This document shows, piece after piece, positions 1 to 8,100 of a stretch of 25,801 nt of DNA. Both the position numbers and the translations under genes were made by a program. This DNA comes from an uncultured Dysosmobacter sp. (GTDB lineage Bacteria; Bacillota; Clostridia; Oscillospirales; Oscillospiraceae), in the NCBI GenBank assembly GCA_934597465.1, contig CAKTSC010000003.1, positions 1 to 25,801 of the forward strand, given 5' to 3'. Within the stretch, counting starts at the first letter, position 1, and each line of letters opens with the position of its first letter. The notes under the pieces are model-generated. The model was not told the DNA's origin, did no database searches, and saw only the letters and a program-made list of their open reading frames with translations.

Positions 1-1029
1 ACCTACGGCTACGGCCTCTATGTGGACGGCGAGCTCATCGGCGCCACCCCCTACGAGGGCGCGCTGGAGGAGCTGCAGCAGCAGCTCAAGTACGGCGTCA
101 GCAGCGAGAACACCATCTCCTGCGATTTCCGGGAGGAGGTCGAGGTCAAGGCCGGCTACTACCCCACGGAGAAGATCATGAACCTGGGGTATCTGGCCGA
201 GCTCCTCTACAGCACCAAGGACGAGGAGGTCACCTACACCGTCAAGAAGGGCGACACCTGGTCTGAGATCGCGGAGGCCCATGACATGACCTCCAAGGAG
301 CTCCTTGCCATGAACCCCGGCTATGACCCCAACCGCCTCTCCATCGGCGAGGTGCTGACCCTTTCCGCCGCCGTGCCCTACCTGACCCTCACCGTGACGG
401 AGCAGGAGCGCTACCTGGCGGATATCCCCTACGACGTGGCCTATACCGACAGCGCCGACCTCTACCAGGGCGACTACAAGGTCACCTCCAAGGGCGTCTA
501 CGGCAAGGCCGACGTGGTGGCCAACGTCACCTATATCAACGGCGAGGAGACGGAGCGCACCGTCCTCTCCTACACGGAGCTGCAGGAGCCCGTGACGGAG
601 CAGCGGCTCCGGGGCACCAAGGAGCGGCCCACCTGGCTGCCCACCGGCTCCTTCCGCTGGCCCACCTCCGGCTCCATCACCTCCCGCTTCGGCGGGCGGA
701 AGTCCCCGGGCGGCATCGGCTCCACCAACCACAAGGGCATCGACATCGCCAACCGCCGGGGCACCCCCATCTACGCGGCGGACGGCGGCACCGTCATCTA
801 CGCCGGGTGGATGCGGGGCTACGGCTACCTGGTGCAGATCAGCCACGGCAACGGCGTCGTGACCTACTACGGCCACAACTCCAGCCTGACGGTCTCCGTG
901 GGCCAGCACGTTTACAAGGGCCAGCAGATCGCGAAGATGGGCTCCACCGGCAACTCCACCGGCAACCACTGTCACTTTGAGATCCGGGTCAACGGCGTGG
1001 CGAAAAACCCGCTGAACTACCTGCCGTGA
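1..1029 (+). CDS. LysM-G5-M23 peptidoglycan hydrolase, 5' end missing
   Basis: The frame is open from the first base, so the true start and signal peptide lie upstream; the GTG at 22 is probably internal. Numbering from base 1, a LysM peptidoglycan-binding domain lies at about residues 77-121 (YTVKKGDTWSEIA), a G5-like beta region at about 122-205, and a C-terminal M23 (LytM-type) metallopeptidase at about 215-342. The M23 zinc and catalytic signatures are visible: HKGID (H244, D248), YYGHN, and HCH (H323, H325). Proteins of this architecture are secreted endopeptidases that cut peptide cross-links in peptidoglycan. No intact residue of the site is missing. It ends just before a strong terminator and is not part of the large downstream locus. 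The family assignment is firm; the substrate bond is inferred from the family. Confidence 0.93.
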   Translation, partial: TYGYGLYVDGELIGATPYEGALEELQQQLKYGVSSENTISCDFREEVEVKAGYYPTEKIMNLGYLAELLYSTKDEEVTYTVKKGDTWSEIAEAHDMTSKELLAMNPGYDPNRLSIGEVLTLSAAVPYLTLTVTEQERYLADIPYDVAYTDSADLYQGDYKVTSKGVYGKADVVANVTYINGEETERTVLSYTELQEPVTEQRLRGTKERPTWLPTGSFRWPTSGSITSRFGGRKSPGGIGSTNHKGIDIANRRGTPIYAADGGTVIYAGWMRGYGYLVQISHGNGVVTYYGHNSSLTVSVGQHVYKGQQIAKMGSTGNSTGNHCHFEIRVNGVAKNPLNYLP

Positions 1030-1059
1030 CCCCGGCCCTTCCGCAAAAAGCAAAGAGAG

Positions 1060-1085
1060 AGCGCTGCCCCTTTTGGGGCAGCGCT
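1060..1085. terminator. Rho-independent terminator, probably bidirectional
   Basis: A perfect 11-bp stem (AGCGCTGCCCC paired with its complement) surrounds a TTTT loop and is followed on the plus strand by TTCTTCGTCTTT. It lies between two convergent genes, the peptidase ending at 1029 and the PspC gene ending at 1105, so it can serve both. In the minus direction the downstream tract is weaker (CTCTCTTTGC). Confidence 0.9.
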
Positions 1086-1104
1086 TTCTTCGTCTTTCGG
1101 GGCC

Positions 1105-1299
1105 TCAGTCTCCCTCCACGGGGGCGTCCGGCATGATGATGGCGGCGATGCCGTAGGCCAGGAAGCCGCTGCCGCCGATGGCGCAGCAGAGCACCCACAG
1201 AAGCCGCACGATGGTGGGGTCGATGCCGAAGTATTCGCCGATGCCGCCGCAGACGCCGGCGACCATCTTGCTGCGGTTGGATTTATAAAGGCTTTTCAT
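1105..1299 (-). CDS. PspC-domain small membrane protein
   Basis: The gene encodes 64 residues beginning MKSLYKSNRSKMVAGVCGG. The K-M-V-AGVCGGIGEYFGIDPTIVR stretch is the characteristic PspC (phage-shock protein C) motif, followed by one hydrophobic helix (about residues 31-55) and a short polar tail. Such small PspC proteins sit in the cytoplasmic membrane and are linked to envelope stress; a stand-alone copy has no defined partner here. The start at 1299 is chosen because GGAG lies just upstream on the minus strand and the PspC motif begins there; a longer upstream reading adds only unrelated sequence. Its ATG overlaps the stop of the preceding small gene (ATGA), so the two are probably translationally coupled. 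Confidence 0.9.
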   Translation of the reverse strand: MKSLYKSNRSKMVAGVCGGIGEYFGIDPTIVRLLWVLCCAIGGSGFLAYGIAAIIMPDAPVEGD

Positions 1300-1463
1300 T
1301 TCGTTTCTCCTTTCTCCGTCCGGGAAAACAGGGCCGCCGCGAAGAGGTAGCCGGACGCCGCCCACAGCGCGATCCCTGGGAGCAGGCCCAGGGTAACGGC
1401 CATCAGGATGCCGGAGAGGGCCATGAGCCCTCCGGCGCAGGTCAGAAGCTTGGTGCTGTTCAC
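1296..1463 (-). CDS. Small hydrophobic protein, 55 residues
   Basis: Reading the minus strand from a GTG at 1463 gives a 55-residue protein: a short polar start (VNSTK), two hydrophobic stretches rich in Leu, Gly, Ala and Ile (about residues 6-30 and 31-46), and a charged end (RTEKGETK). A good ribosome-binding site (AAGGAGG) lies just upstream, overlapping the stop of the preceding gene. The stop overlaps the start of the PspC gene in an ATGA. It is likely a small membrane protein of the PspC operon. I recognise no family. The GTG start could explain why it is easily missed. Confidence 0.7.
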   Translation of the reverse strand: MNSTKLLTCAGGLMALSGILMAVTLGLLPGIALWAASGYLFAAALFSRTEKGETK

Positions 1464-1476
1464 GGGGAGCCTCCTT

Positions 1477-2024
1477 TTAGTAGGTGATGGGGGTGCGGAA
1501 GAGCAGACTCAGCAGGCAGTCCAGGCAGAAGAGGCCGGCCAGGTGCACCGCCAGGGCCTGGCTGGCCCGGGGCTGGAAGCGGCGGTAGAGCCGCCGCCCC
1601 ATGGGCTCCAGCAGGTAGTGGAAGAGAAGCCCCAGGGCCCCGAAGCTCAGCACACTCCGCAGGCACACCAGACCCTCCAGGTCCCAGAGGAGGCCCCGGT
1701 AGTCCCAGAGCCGCAGGCCCAGCAGGTGCAGCCCCGCCCAGCCCACCAGGTACTCCACCACGCCGCTGGAGGCGGCGCAGAGCAGGAAGAGCAGCGCCGG
1801 GTTCCGCTTGAAGGGCTTCATGGTGTAGATGGCCAGGGCCCCGCCCCGTAGATGGGCAGCCACGGCCCGTAGAGCACGCCCCGGTTCCGCAGCAGGCCCT
1901 CCGTGGCCCAGTAGAAGAGCTCCTCGTAGACCCAGCCCACGCAGCAGCCCAGAAGGAAAATCAGAAAGAGGTAGCAGAGCCGCTGGTCGGTCTCCGCCCG
2001 CCTCGGTATGGCAAGTGCGGTCAT
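1477..2024 (-). pseudogene. CmpB-like (ABC_trans_CmpB) membrane protein, frameshifted
   Basis: Two minus-strand reading frames together encode one polytopic membrane protein. The first (from 2024) carries LFLIFLLGCCVGWVYEE and NRGVLYGPWLPIYGAG, the second continues with MKPFKRNPALLFLL, VEYLVGWAG, LWDYRG and further membrane helices to the stop at 1477. These are landmarks of the Firmicutes family annotated as putative ABC transporter type IV (CmpB-like). The frames join if one base is added near 1840-1846, where the minus strand reads GGGGCGGGGCCC; as written, the first frame runs on to a stop at 1818. A one-base deletion in a G run is the simplest explanation, either real or a sequencing error. 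The start at 2024 is preferred because GGGGG lies about 9 nt upstream; the ATG at 2033 is too close to it. Confidence 0.75.
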
Positions 2025-2065
2025 TATGGCCATCCCCCTTAGGTAATCGTTTGCTTGATGGCACT

Positions 2066-2071
2066 ATTGTA
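2066..2071 (-). promoter_or_regulatory. Possible -10 element for the minus-strand CmpB-like/PspC cluster
   Basis: The minus strand reads TACAAT here, 42 nt upstream of the proposed start at 2024. The -35 position at a 17-bp spacing reads ATCGGA (2089-2094), which is poor, so an activator would be needed if this is a real promoter. Confidence 0.35.
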
Positions 2072-2101
2072 GCGCACCCGGCCCCGCTTCCGATAGGCGC
2101 G

Positions 2102-2134
2102 TTTTGCAGGGGAATGTATCTCTTTTGCAGATAC
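2102..2134. promoter_or_regulatory. Operator-like direct repeats and dyad
   Basis: TTTTGCAG occurs twice (2102-2109 and 2123-2130), exactly 21 bp apart, which puts both copies on the same helix face. The second copy overlaps an inverted repeat GTATCT-N7-AGATAC (2116-2134). Both lie upstream of the possible minus-strand -10 at 2066-2071, where an activator would bind. Function is inferred from spacing and symmetry only. Confidence 0.25.
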
Positions 2135-2362
2135 CGCACCGCCGGAGCCGGGGCGATGAGGGAAGGGGGAGCGGCGGCCGCGGGAGGGCCGGGGGCGAGG
2201 CGGCGCCTCCGGGGCCGGGGAAAGCGCGCCGGGCGCGCCGTCCCCACCGGCTTTCAGGATACGCACGGCTGGGATGTGGGGACGACCTTCGACAGAATCC
2301 CCTAAAATACGTGGCGTTTCTTGTCGCTTCAACTAAATCGCCCCAAAACTTCCAATCTCTGC

Positions 2363-2391
2363 TTGACACATTTAAGTACAAAAAGTATCAT
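2363..2391 (+). promoter_or_regulatory. Strong sigma-70-type promoter for the XRE gene and probably the whole locus
   Basis: TTGACA (2363-2368) is separated by exactly 17 bp from TATCAT (2386-2391), in an AT-rich patch of an otherwise very GC-rich region. This is a consensus -35 with a 4-of-6 -10. Transcription would start near 2398 and give a leader of about 200 nt before the XRE start. It is the best promoter I can see ahead of the plus-strand gene array. Confidence 0.75.
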
Positions 2392-2603
2392 TGAATCAGA
2401 GTAAGCAAGACGGGGCCCATGCGCACGGCCCTCTGAGACGGGAGAGACCTCAGGGGACGGCGGCTGGGCCTTCGTCCACTCCGGCGGAGGGCCGGAACGG
2501 CGGGGGAACGGCTCGTCCCCGGCCGCCGGAAGCTCCGCGTCCCGGAAAGGAAGGGGCCCAGGGCCCCGTATTTTCAGACACATTCTCAGAAAGGAGGCAG
2601 AGA
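2392..2603 (+). other. Untranslated leader of the XRE gene with a hairpin
   Basis: No supported gene lies here. The frame is open upstream of 2604, but the predicted peptide is low-complexity and lacks a ribosome-binding site. A perfect GGGGCC-CAG-GGCCCC hairpin at 2553-2567 is followed by GTATTTTC and lies about 22 nt before the Shine-Dalgarno AAAGGAGG (2590-2597). It could act as a weak attenuator; no riboswitch family is recognisable. Confidence 0.35.
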
Positions 2604-2918
2604 ATGCAGCATGAGGAACTGACGGCGGAGAAGGAGCAGCTGATCCGGGAGATCATCCCCTTCCTCCCTGTCCTTCGGGCCGCCATCGGCTTGTCCCAGG
2701 CGGACGTGGCCAGCCGGACGGGGATCTCCCGGCAGACCTACTGCGCCGTGGAGCAGGGCAAGCGCCCGATGAGCTGGAACACGTTTCTATCCCTTTTCCT
2801 GCTCTTTGAGACCAACGAGGGCTCCCACCAGCTTTTACGGCGGGCGGACGGTTACAGCGAGCGGGTCTACCGGGTCTTGCGGTGCGGCCGGGGATCCGAA
2901 GAGAGCAAGAGCCTTTGA
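2604..2918 (+). CDS. XRE-family helix-turn-helix regulator
   Basis: The product has 104 residues. A Cro/C1-type HTH occupies about residues 22-60: LRAAIGLSQADVASRTGISR followed by QTYCAVEQGKRPMSW, with the usual SQ-x-x-hA and SRQTY pattern of DNA-contacting helices. A short helical C-terminus (LLRRADGYSERVYRVLR) may dimerise. The ATG at 2604 is chosen because AAAGGAGG sits 6 nt upstream; the frame is open further upstream but without a start signal or domain. It is the first gene after the strong promoter at 2363 and lies 52 bp before the VWA gene, so it probably controls its own promoter and the downstream array. The family is clear; the operator is not identified. Confidence 0.88.
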   Translation: MQHEELTAEKEQLIREIIPFLPVLRAAIGLSQADVASRTGISRQTYCAVEQGKRPMSWNTFLSLFLLFETNEGSHQLLRRADGYSERVYRVLRCGRGSEESKSL

Positions 2919-2970
2919 ATGCATCCCCCGGCGGAAGGCCGGAATACGGTATAGTAAGGGAGAATCAAGT

Positions 2971-5058
2971 ATGAGGGGTAACTATCGCAAGAAACTCTGC
3001 CTGCTGCTGGCGGCACTGCTGTGCGCGGCGCTGCTGAGTCCCGCCGCCCTGGCGGCGGAGAGCTCCGGCAGCAACCGCTTCAACGTGGAGATCGTGCTGG
3101 ATGCCAGCGGCTCCATGCAGAAGACCGATCCCTCCGGCTACCGCTACGAGGCCATCCGCCTCTTTGCGAACCTGCTGGCGGAGCGGGGCAACGTGCTGGG
3201 CGGGCTGGTGTTCTCCACCGGCATCGATGCCCGGCAGTCCCCTGCCGAGGTCACGGATCAGACCGGGAAGAACGCCGTCATTGATCAGCTGGAGTCCGTG
3301 CCCCCTACCGGCGGCTGGACGAACATCGGCCAGGGCCTCAGCCTGGCGGTGGATGAGCTGAACGCCAAGGGCCGGGCGGAGAATCCCTCGGTGATCCTGC
3401 TGCTCAGCGACGGCAACACCGACATGGCCACCCCGGAGGAGAAGCAGGCCTCCCTGGATCTCAAGGCGGAGGCCATCCAGAAGGCCCGGGAGAGCAGCAT
3501 CGCCATTTACAGCGTCTGCCTCAACGCCAACCGCGCGGCGGACACTTCCGAGATGGCCCAGATCTCCAAGGCCACCGGCGGCGTCTTCCTGGAGGTCGGC
3601 AAGGCCGAGGATCTCCGGGATGTCTTCAACACCTTCTACAGCCTCATCTACGGCACCTCCGTCATTGAGCTCATCGACGCGGTCTTCCCGGCCTCCGGCC
3701 TGGTGGAGAAGAGCTTCGACATCCCCGGCCTGGGCGTGGAGGAGGTCAACATCATCATCTACGGCAAGGCCCAGATCCAGCTCTTCCGCCCGGACGGCAC
3801 GGAGTATCCCGCCGACGTGCTGAGCTCCAACTCCTTCACCATGGTGAAGATCCCCGACGTAGTCCCCGGCACCTGGCGCATCGCCGTCCGGGGCGTGCCC
3901 GGCGACCAGATCAAGGTCAACATGGTCTATAACCCCAACCTGACGGTGGAGGCCGTCCTGGAGAATGAGGACAGCGTCATCAACCCGGCGGATCCCGTGG
4001 CGGTGACGGCCACCCTCTCCGACGGCGGAACGGCCGCCGCGGATATCAACCAGTACAGCGGCTATACCGCCGTCCTCCGGGTGCTGGACGCCTACGGCGC
4101 GGAGCTGGAGACCGTGCCCATGACCCTGGGGGCCCAGGGCTTCGAGGCGTGGAAGAACCTCAGCGACGGCAGCTACTACTTCCAGGTCAGCGTCTCCGGC
4201 AACTATCTGGAGAAGCAGTCCGCCCGGCTGGGGCCCCTGCGGGTGTCCTCCGCGGCCCTGACGGAGGAGGAGAAGAACAACACCCCGCCCACCCCGGTGG
4301 AGGACGTGGTGAAGAAGACGGTCTACCTCTGGCCCGGCAAGGGCGGCTCCCTGGAGCTGGATCTCAACACCCTGGCCACGGACGCCCAGGACGCGAAGCT
4401 GGACTACCGCATCCTTTCCACCGCCTTCCTGGAGGGCACGGACTACACCCTGGACGGCGACACCCTGCGGATGGGCCATTTCAGCCTCTCCAAGGGCTCC
4501 TTTGACATCCAGGCCACGGACTCCGGCGGCCTCTCTTGCCGCATCCAGCTCATCGTCACCAGCCGCAACGTGGGCACCATGACCCTCATCGGCCTGGGCA
4601 CGGCAGCGCTTGTTGCGGTGGCCATCCTGGGCATCGTGGCGTATATTCTTGGCACCATCCCCTTCTGGGGCACTATCACGGTGGAATCCTGCGTCAACGG
4701 TCAGTACCGGCGGGAATCCCGGGATCCCAGACGGGGCCGCTGCAAGCTCAGCGCCTTCGGTGTGGAGCCTGTGGGGCTCAATGCCACTAAGTCCTACTTC
4801 CAGGCCACAAAGGAGCGCCGGGTGGAGTTTGTGCCCGACCGTCCCGTATTCTGGAATGGCCGGGAGGTCAAGCGGGTTCCGGTGGCCAGTGGTATGGATG
4901 TAACGATCCGCATCTCCGCAGAGGATCCCCGGAGCCTCCGAATCCACTTCGACAGCCGGGAGAGGGCTTCTCTCGGCGGACGCAGCTCCAAGGCTCCGAA
5001 GCCCCCCAAGCCTCCTAAAACGCCCAAGCCCCCCAAGCGGCCTCCCGTCCGGCGCTGA
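2971..5058 (+). CDS. Secreted, membrane-anchored VWA-domain protein
   Basis: The 695-residue product starts with a signal peptide (RKK, then a Leu/Ala core, cleavage near ALAAE at residue 30). A von Willebrand factor A domain spans about 35-225 with an intact metal-binding MIDAS: DASGS (44-48), T117 in GGWTNIG, and D147 in LLLSDGNTD. Beta-rich domains follow, then a transmembrane helix at about 535-558, a small beta domain, and a Pro/Lys tail (APKPPKPPKTPKPPK) at the C-terminus. The VWA should be outside and the last 130 residues inside. VWA domains bind protein ligands through a divalent metal. The start at 2971 has a weak site (AAGGGAG) but is the one that gives the signal peptide. It lies directly before the tubulin-like gene. 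The ligand is unknown. Confidence 0.88.
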   Translation: MRGNYRKKLCLLLAALLCAALLSPAALAAESSGSNRFNVEIVLDASGSMQKTDPSGYRYEAIRLFANLLAERGNVLGGLVFSTGIDARQSPAEVTDQTGKNAVIDQLESVPPTGGWTNIGQGLSLAVDELNAKGRAENPSVILLLSDGNTDMATPEEKQASLDLKAEAIQKARESSIAIYSVCLNANRAADTSEMAQISKATGGVFLEVGKAEDLRDVFNTFYSLIYGTSVIELIDAVFPASGLVEKSFDIPGLGVEEVNIIIYGKAQIQLFRPDGTEYPADVLSSNSFTMVKIPDVVPGTWRIAVRGVPGDQIKVNMVYNPNLTVEAVLENEDSVINPADPVAVTATLSDGGTAAADINQYSGYTAVLRVLDAYGAELETVPMTLGAQGFEAWKNLSDGSYYFQVSVSGNYLEKQSARLGPLRVSSAALTEEEKNNTPPTPVEDVVKKTVYLWPGKGGSLELDLNTLATDAQDAKLDYRILSTAFLEGTDYTLDGDTLRMGHFSLSKGSFDIQATDSGGLSCRIQLIVTSRNVGTMTLIGLGTAALVAVAILGIVAYILGTIPFWGTITVESCVNGQYRRESRDPRRGRCKLSAFGVEPVGLNATKSYFQATKERRVEFVPDRPVFWNGREVKRVPVASGMDVTIRISAEDPRSLRIHFDSRERASLGGRSSKAPKPPKPPKTPKPPKRPPVRR

Positions 5059-5091
5059 GCCGGAGGGTGGCGGAAGACCCGCAGCGATACC

Positions 5092-5121
5092 TTACGGATT
5101 TTACCATATAGATCATATATT
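5092..5121 (+). promoter_or_regulatory. Possible internal promoter before the first tubulin-like gene
   Basis: In the 82-bp gap after the VWA gene an AT-rich patch contains TTACGG (5092-5097), an 18-bp spacer and TATATT (5116-5121). The -35 is weak. It would allow separate transcription of the tubulin-like gene and downstream genes. The clear GGAGG ribosome-binding site at 5129-5133 lies just after it. Confidence 0.25.
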
Positions 5122-5140
5122 TTGAGACGGAGGTAAGAAA

Positions 5141-8100
5141 ATGGCAGTTTATTCCAAGCTCTCTATCGGCAGCGGCGGCGGCATCATCTCCCGGGTTCAG
5201 CAGGCCGATCAGGTGAAGAACACCGCGACGGTGCTCATCGGCCTCGGCGGCACCGGCATCGACGCCCTGCGCACCATCAAGACCCAGGTTCACAGCCGCC
5301 TGAAGCCGGACGATCCCGAGGCGGTGGTTCCCGAGTATGCCCACATCCGCTTCCTGGGCGTGGACACCGCAGAGATGAACGGCAACGCGCCGGGAGCCAA
5401 CCAGGCGGCCAACAATGTCAACACGCAGAATAACTTGGCAGACATGGACGTGATGATGCTGGACAGCTCCGAGTTCTTCTCCATTGCCCATCGGGACGTG
5501 AAGAAGGCGCTGCTGGGTGGGGCAGGATTGAAGACCCGCCACGAACTGGACTGGCTTTGTTGGGAAAGAATTCCCATTCCCAATCTCAGCAAGGCGGGGG
5601 CCGGCGGCATCCGCCAGGTGGGCCGCTTCATGATGATGGATAAGTCTCAGGAGTTCATGGCCCGGCTGAAGAATGAGATCAATGCCGCCAAGTGCGGCCT
5701 GCAGGATCCCCAGGTAAACATCCACATCTTCACCGGCCTCAGCGGCGGCACTGGCGCGGGCTGTTTCCTGGACGTCTGCTATATGGTTCGTGACGTTGCC
5801 AAAGATGTCGGCACGGTCACAATTTTTGGATATTTTTTCCTTCCGGATGTGAATTTGGAGAAGATTCCTGTCAGTGATACGGCGACCCGGGCCTATGTCC
5901 CCCAGAACGGTTACGCTGCCATGCAGGAACTGGACTACTGCATGAATCTGCAGTATAACGGCGGTGCCTTTGTGCAGGAGTATCAGAATCACAAGCGCAT
6001 CGAATGGGCGGAAGGCCCGGTGGATATGGCGCACCTCATCTGTGCTACCGATTCCAACGCCAATGTGATCCCCCATGCCTATGACTACGCCATGAATGTG
6101 ACGGCGGAGTACCTCATGGACTTTCTGACGGATTCTCAGGGGTTCGATTTGTCCCAGCAGCTGGCCAACTTTACTGCGAAGGTGCAAGCCAAAGATAAGA
6201 TGAAGAATGGCGGCTTCAACCTGTCCTACTGCGTCATCGGCGCCGCCTGTGCCAGTATCCCCCTGCGGGAGATCAACACCTACCTGGCCTCCCACCTCTT
6301 TGAGCACTTCGGCAGCATTCAGAAAAACATCCCCACCCAGGGAGACGTGGAGGATCTGGCTGTTCGGGCGCTGGCCCGGGACGCCCAGAGTGCCAGCGGC
6401 ATCTATGAATCCCTGCTCCGGGAGATCCGTGAGAACGCCGGGGACGATTACGCCCCCTATATCGACGGCTGGACGTATGTCAGGGATTACGACAACAAAA
6501 AGATGGTGCTCAACTACACCGACCAGACTGCCGCCAAGCTCAACCGGCTGGTGTCCAATGCCCGGAGCATGATGACGGCGGAGAACAAGGATTCCCTCCT
6601 GGGCCGCCTGCAGGCCCAGCTGGCCTTGGTGCTGCGGGATATCCGCCGCGGCCCCATCTTCGCCCAGCGGATGCTCGCTGCCGCTCAGGATCATAATCTC
6701 CTGAACCTTATTGATGGTCTCCGTCGGGAGAATGAGTCCCGCTGGAACCAGGAGGCTGCCCAGACGGATCTTCGCGAGACGGATTATAACAACGCCAAAG
6801 CGGACTTTGACGCGCACTGCAATGGAATGTTTGCCGGGCTCAAGGCTCCGAAGCTTTTCCAGACCTACGAGTGGTACCTGATGTGCTATGAGCAGCACAA
6901 GCTGGCCATGAATGTCTACCAGCAGATGGACGATGTCCTTATGGCTCTTCGCAAGCAGGTGGAGGACATTAACGGCGGCTACTATGCCAAGCTCAGCCGT
7001 GTGATGGGCAACCTTATCGAGACCTTTGAAAAGAACCGCACCGCCCTGGATGCTCCGGGCGTTCTCAACGGAACGAACAGTTTCGCCACCCCCATGATGA
7101 CCATCGCTGAGCTGAAAAAACCTCTGGATGCCGAGGTGGCCCGGCTTAATATCCCCAACATGCTGGATGCCTTCATGGGACTGCTGCTGGAGCATGAGGA
7201 GGACTGGATCACGGAGAATGAGAACAAGATCACCCGCCTGGTGACGGACTTCTTCGTGGAGAATGCCTTCGCTGGCTTTGCGGATCGCGGCATTACTGCC
7301 TTCCTGGAGGATAAGTACAATACTACGAACGCGGCTCAGCTGGCCAATTTTATTTACAACGATTGGGTACAGCCGCTGACCAGGAAGGCCCGCCCGCTCT
7401 TTTACTTCAACAGCAACTGGCAGGAGAGCGATACTTCTCGGTTGTTCTTCCTCTCCATCCCTACTGCTTCCCAACCCATCGTGACCGCAGCCCAGATGCT
7501 GAACGCAAATGACCCGGATTGGACGCCTAAGGCCAGCGCCCTCACTGACCGCATCTATGTCATGTCCAGCGCCTGCGCCCTGCCCCTCAGTGCCTACAAC
7601 AACTGCCAGGCCTATGAGCAGGCTTACTTCAGCGCTCCCGCTGACGGCTGCCATTATTACGAGGGCAAGCCCGTGGAGGGCATGAGATTTGATGATTGGC
7701 GCAAGCTTCCCTCTCTGACGCCCCAACATTTGCTGAATCTCAAGACCGCCCCCCTGACGATGCAGGGGATCATCCAACCCGCACAGGATCTCTTTGAGCG
7801 TGTGGCCGCATTTGATCTCATCGACAATGAGAATCGGCTTTTCAAGCCGAAGAAGGAGGCCCTGGAGGAGCGGAAGGCTCTCATCCAGCGCTGCCATACC
7901 CTGGCCGAGACGGTGAGGACTCCCGAGGATGCCGCCGCTGCCCGGGCGCTTCTGGCGGAGCTCACCCAGGCGGGGGAGATCCCCGTGGAGCCTACCCGCT
8001 ATGCCATGAGGAATGACGGTCATGTGCAGACGCCGGAGGATAAGCGGCGCATCCAGAAGGATTACTTCGTGTCCTCCCCGGTGCTGTGGCTGGAGGCGAA

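Larger units (their letters stand above)
2041..2362. other. Intergenic region between divergent transcription units
   Basis: I find no convincing gene in this stretch. Open frames across it are Arg/Gly/Pro-rich and lack ribosome-binding sites, as expected of random GC-rich DNA. It contains a possible minus-strand -10 element, an operator-like dyad near 2116 and a very GC-rich core (2150-2250). It becomes AT-rich from about 2300, which leads into the plus-strand promoter. Confidence 0.6.

Noticed and set aside
1408..2394. Plus-strand open frames across the minus-strand cluster and the intergenic region (1408-1851, 1829-2305, 2104-2394)
   Set aside because: Composition is Gln/Pro/Ala- or Arg/Gly-rich without domains, and the minus strand there encodes recognisable membrane proteins.
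2965..4947. A 660-codon minus-strand open frame opposite the VWA gene
   Set aside because: The sense strand encodes a signal peptide, a MIDAS and a membrane helix; the antisense product has no domain features.
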